The translations under genes and the position numbers were made by a program. DNA of 64,000 bases, from NCBI GenBank assembly GCA_014376435.1, contig JACMRL010000025.1, positions 62,001 to 126,000 on the forward strand, written 5' to 3'. This DNA comes from Bdellovibrio sp. GTDB taxonomy: Bacteria > Bdellovibrionota > Bdellovibrionia > Bdellovibrionales > Bdellovibrionaceae. The notes under the pieces were generated by a model. The model did not search any database and was not told where the DNA came from. It worked only from the letters and a program-made list of their open reading frames with translations. This document shows, in pieces, positions 61,752 to 64,000 of this stretch; position 1 is the first letter of the stretch; every line of letters starts with the position of its first letter.

Positions 61752-63926
61752 TTGGCAATCAACCCTCAGTGTAATTTAATCGCCGTTGTCGGCGGTAAAG
61801 GTGGAGTCGGTAAATCCGTCTTCGCGGCAAATTTAACGGCGGCCTTAACGATCGAGTTAAGAACTCCGGTATTATTAATTGATTGCGACTCGAAGAGTGT
61901 GGGCGATCAAAATATTATCACCGGCATTAAACCAATTAAAACTTTGCGTGAGTTAGCAAACTCAACTCAATCTTTAAATGCGACTCCGCTACAACAAATC
62001 GTAACTCAACATCCATCGGGATTTTCTTACTTAGGTGCCGTGCGTGGGCCAGAAGAAATTTTAAGCGTGGCTCCAGAAAATTTATCAAAGCTGATGGAGT
62101 TTTTTTCACGTAGTTATAAATTTATAATCGTCGATTTAGGAAATGATTTAGGCCCGATGCAAGCCGCTATTCTACAAGATGCAACGGCCATTACGATTGT
62201 GGCGACGCCAGAAATTTTAGTGGTTCAGCAAACGCAACGTATGATTAATGATTTATTAACTCAAACTTATCCTAAAGAAATGTTTCAGTTAGTTCTAAAT
62301 AAATTTTCAAACGCGGGCTTACAACCGCAAGTGATCGGACAACATTTAGGTTTATTGCCATTAGCGCTTATTCCGGCTGATGAAGCAACCACAGCCGCGT
62401 CTTTACGTGATTCAAAACCCTTCGTTGTATCGAATCCAAAATCACCTTTATCAGCGGCTTACTTCGATTTAGTTCGTAAGTTAACGGGTGGCGTTTTACA
62501 AAAATTAAAAACTGTGCAAAAACCAAAACCTGTGGCGGTTGCTAGTTCTGCGGCGCCAGCCACAACGAATGCAAATCCGAATGGCTATGACGTTCGTACA
62601 TTACTTAAATTGCGCATCCACTCAGAATTAATTCGTACGATTGATCTTAAAAAAATTCTGTCCGAAGTGGGCGATAGCGAAAGTAAAGAAAAAGAATTAC
62701 GCGCAAAAACCCAACGCGATATCGGTTTAATCGTTGATAAAGAAGCTCCGGACGCAGCCCGGGACGAGCGCCAAAAACTAGTTAAAGAAGTTTTAGAAGA
62801 AGCTTTAGGGCTTGGACCACTAGAAGATATGTTAGCCGATCCAGCAATTTCTGAGATTATGGTTAACGGTGCAAATAAAATTTTTATTGAAAAAAGTGGC
62901 AAGGTTCAATTAAGTGGAATTAAATTCACTTCGAATGATCACCTTCGCCGAATTATTGAACGCATTGTTACACCACTTGGTCGTCAAATTAATAATTCGA
63001 CTCCGTATGTAGATGCGCGTCTTAAAGATGGTAGCCGAGTAAATGCTATTATCGAACCTTTAGCACTTGATGGCCCTGCTTTGACTATTCGTAAGTTTAA
63101 AAAAGGCGGAATTAATCCAGAAAAATACATCGAGTTTGGTAGCGCATCAAAAAACATGTTGGACTTTTTAAAAATTGCCGTTGAATACGGATATAACGTG
63201 GTTATAAGTGGTGGTACCGGTTCAGGTAAAACATCTTTATTAAATATGATTTCACAATTTATTCCCGCGCACGAACGCGTAATTACGGTCGAAGATGCGG
63301 CTGAATTACAAATGATGCAAGAACACGTTGTGCGTCTTGAAACCCGCCCGCCTTCAATGGAAGGAACAAATGCGGTTACGATCCGTGACTTAATCAAGAA
63401 TGCTTTACGTATGCGTCCGGACCGCATCGTGGTGGGAGAAACTCGTGATGGAGCCGCCTTAGATATGCTGCAAGCAATGAACACCGGGCACGATGGATCG
63501 ATGACTACAACGCATGCGAATTCACCACGTGAGTGTATTGCGCGTTTAGAAACTTTAGTCATGATGTCGGGTCTTGATTTACCCATCCGCGCAATTCGTG
63601 AACAAATTGCGGGGGCCGTTGATTTGATCGTACAAATCGTGCGACTTTCTGATGGCAGTCGTAAAATTATCAGCATTACCGAAGTGGTCGGCATGCAGGG
63701 TGATGTGGTTACGCTAGCTGAAATTTATAAATATAAAGAAACAGGTTACGATAAAAATCGTAAAGTTCTGGGCCAATTCCAATCAACGGGGACTGTGCCA
63801 ACGTTTGCGCAAGAGATTAAAGATAAGGGTGGGCATATCCCAATGGAAATCTTCTCAAATGAGATTCCAAAGGCAATCCCGGCCGCTGCTACCGCGCCAA
63901 CGACGCCAGTGAAAAAAGTAGGATAA
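61752..63926 (+). CDS. CpaE-CpaF fusion: pilus localisation ATPase and secretion ATPase
   Basis: 724 residues starting at TTG with TGGAGG four bases upstream. Residues 1-260 are a MinD/ParA-like CpaE domain (VVGGKGGVGKSVF with deviant Walker A Lys16 and Lys21, VLLIDCDSKSVGDQNIITGI, and FIIVDLGNDLGPMQAAIL). A Pro/Ala/Thr linker (about 257-277) follows. Residues 280-700 are a CpaF/TadA hexameric ATPase: SEIMVNGANKIFIEKSGKVQ, Walker A GGTGSGKT (487-494), ITVEDAAELQM, the Walker B-like RMRPDRIVVGETRDGAALDM and the MTTTHANSPREC His box. CpaE and CpaF are separate proteins in most Tad systems. The fusion would recruit the pilus motor directly. No frameshift was seen. Confidence 0.88.
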   Translation: MAINPQCNLIAVVGGKGGVGKSVFAANLTAALTIELRTPVLLIDCDSKSVGDQNIITGIKPIKTLRELANSTQSLNATPLQQIVTQHPSGFSYLGAVRGPEEILSVAPENLSKLMEFFSRSYKFIIVDLGNDLGPMQAAILQDATAITIVATPEILVVQQTQRMINDLLTQTYPKEMFQLVLNKFSNAGLQPQVIGQHLGLLPLALIPADEATTAASLRDSKPFVVSNPKSPLSAAYFDLVRKLTGGVLQKLKTVQKPKPVAVASSAAPATTNANPNGYDVRTLLKLRIHSELIRTIDLKKILSEVGDSESKEKELRAKTQRDIGLIVDKEAPDAARDERQKLVKEVLEEALGLGPLEDMLADPAISEIMVNGANKIFIEKSGKVQLSGIKFTSNDHLRRIIERIVTPLGRQINNSTPYVDARLKDGSRVNAIIEPLALDGPALTIRKFKKGGINPEKYIEFGSASKNMLDFLKIAVEYGYNVVISGGTGSGKTSLLNMISQFIPAHERVITVEDAAELQMMQEHVVRLETRPPSMEGTNAVTIRDLIKNALRMRPDRIVVGETRDGAALDMLQAMNTGHDGSMTTTHANSPRECIARLETLVMMSGLDLPIRAIREQIAGAVDLIVQIVRLSDGSRKIISITEVVGMQGDVVTLAEIYKYKETGYDKNRKVLGQFQSTGTVPTFAQEIKDKGGHIPMEIFSNEIPKAIPAAATAPTTPVKKVG

Positions 63927-63936
63927 CGAGGACGAT

Positions 63937-64000
63937 ATGGATTTATCTTCGGTTACTAAAATTTTTGGTTATGCCTGGATCACCTTCCCATTATTTGGGA
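63937..64000 (+). CDS. Start of next Tad gene, probably tadB/cpaG
   Basis: ATG at 63937 with GAGGA nearby; only 21 codons lie in the window, read as MDLSSVTKIFGYAWITFPLF. A hydrophobic segment begins at about residue 10. In Tad loci an inner-membrane T2SSF-type protein (TadB) usually follows the secretion ATPase, so that is the likely identity from position alone. Confidence 0.45.
   Translation, partial: MDLSSVTKIFGYAWITFPLFG

Noticed and set aside
62984-63694. 236-codon minus-strand ORF inside the cpaE-cpaF fusion
   Set aside because: Long only because the opposite strand is strongly conserved coding sequence; Ser/Ile/Arg-rich and without start signals.
1-64000. tRNA or rRNA genes
   Set aside because: Intergenic gaps are few and short; none showed a cloverleaf arrangement or rRNA-like sequence by eye.

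Overview
The window is a dense, AT-rich bacterial chromosome segment with almost no non-coding DNA and many genes overlapping by 4-22 bases. The gene mix points to a Gram-negative predator-type bacterium of the Bdellovibrionota (Bdellovibrio or Pseudobdellovibrio-like). It has Tol and BamD envelope proteins, a TIGR02147-type regulator facing a small exported protein, a Tad/Flp pilus locus, MotAB, and many exported proteins of no known family. That assignment is inference from gene content, not from a marker gene. No rRNA, tRNA, CRISPR array or prophage was seen.

Layout. 1-4.1 kb: end of an exported protein, a RAYT-type (Y1/HUH) transposase, glpD with a GNAT-like gene, and a HAD phosphatase pair. 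4.1-10 kb (minus): pepP, a patatin-like lipoprotein whose catalytic Ser appears lost, tlyA, ispA, xseB and xseA, then two tiny ORFs. 10.2-15.5 kb (plus): a duplicated two-gene module, A1-B1-A2-B2, each pair being a HExxH lipoprotein and a membrane-anchored partner; this is the best candidate for an undescribed system. 15.5-21.1 kb (minus): Rrf2 regulator-sufBCDS-nfu. 21.4-25.8 kb: a barrel-like exported protein and a giant metzincin-like lipoprotein. 25.8-27.7 kb (minus): a degenerate GDPD-like protein and a lysozyme-fold lipoprotein. 27.7-32.3 kb: tolQRAB and two cyclophilins, without pal.

32.4-36.1 kb: two exported proteins of unknown function. 36.1-41.7 kb: motAB, PAP2 phosphatase, NAD-dependent epimerase, a GT51 glycosyltransferase and an ABC-2 exporter. 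41.7-47.6 kb: typA, dusB, the TIGR02147 pair, a nitroreductase and a small anchored protein. 47.6-54.0 kb (minus): a class III aminotransferase, an M20 deacylase, astA, astD and mltG, which looks like succinylornithine catabolism without astB. 54.1-57.0 kb: a TPR-SH3 protein, bamD, a TPR protein and hpt. 57.0-57.35 kb: a 14-bp GC-rich tandem array and a 25-residue membrane peptide gene. 57.35-64 kb: Tad locus with flp pilin, four pilin-like genes, cpaB, cpaC, a cpaE-cpaF fusion and the start of the next gene.

Regulation visible in sequence: several genes have a good -10 box only 7-8 bases before the start codon and no Shine-Dalgarno, which suggests leaderless mRNAs. Two intrinsic terminators carry the stop codon of the gene they end inside the hairpin. 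All start-site changes from the longest ORF are explained in the entries.
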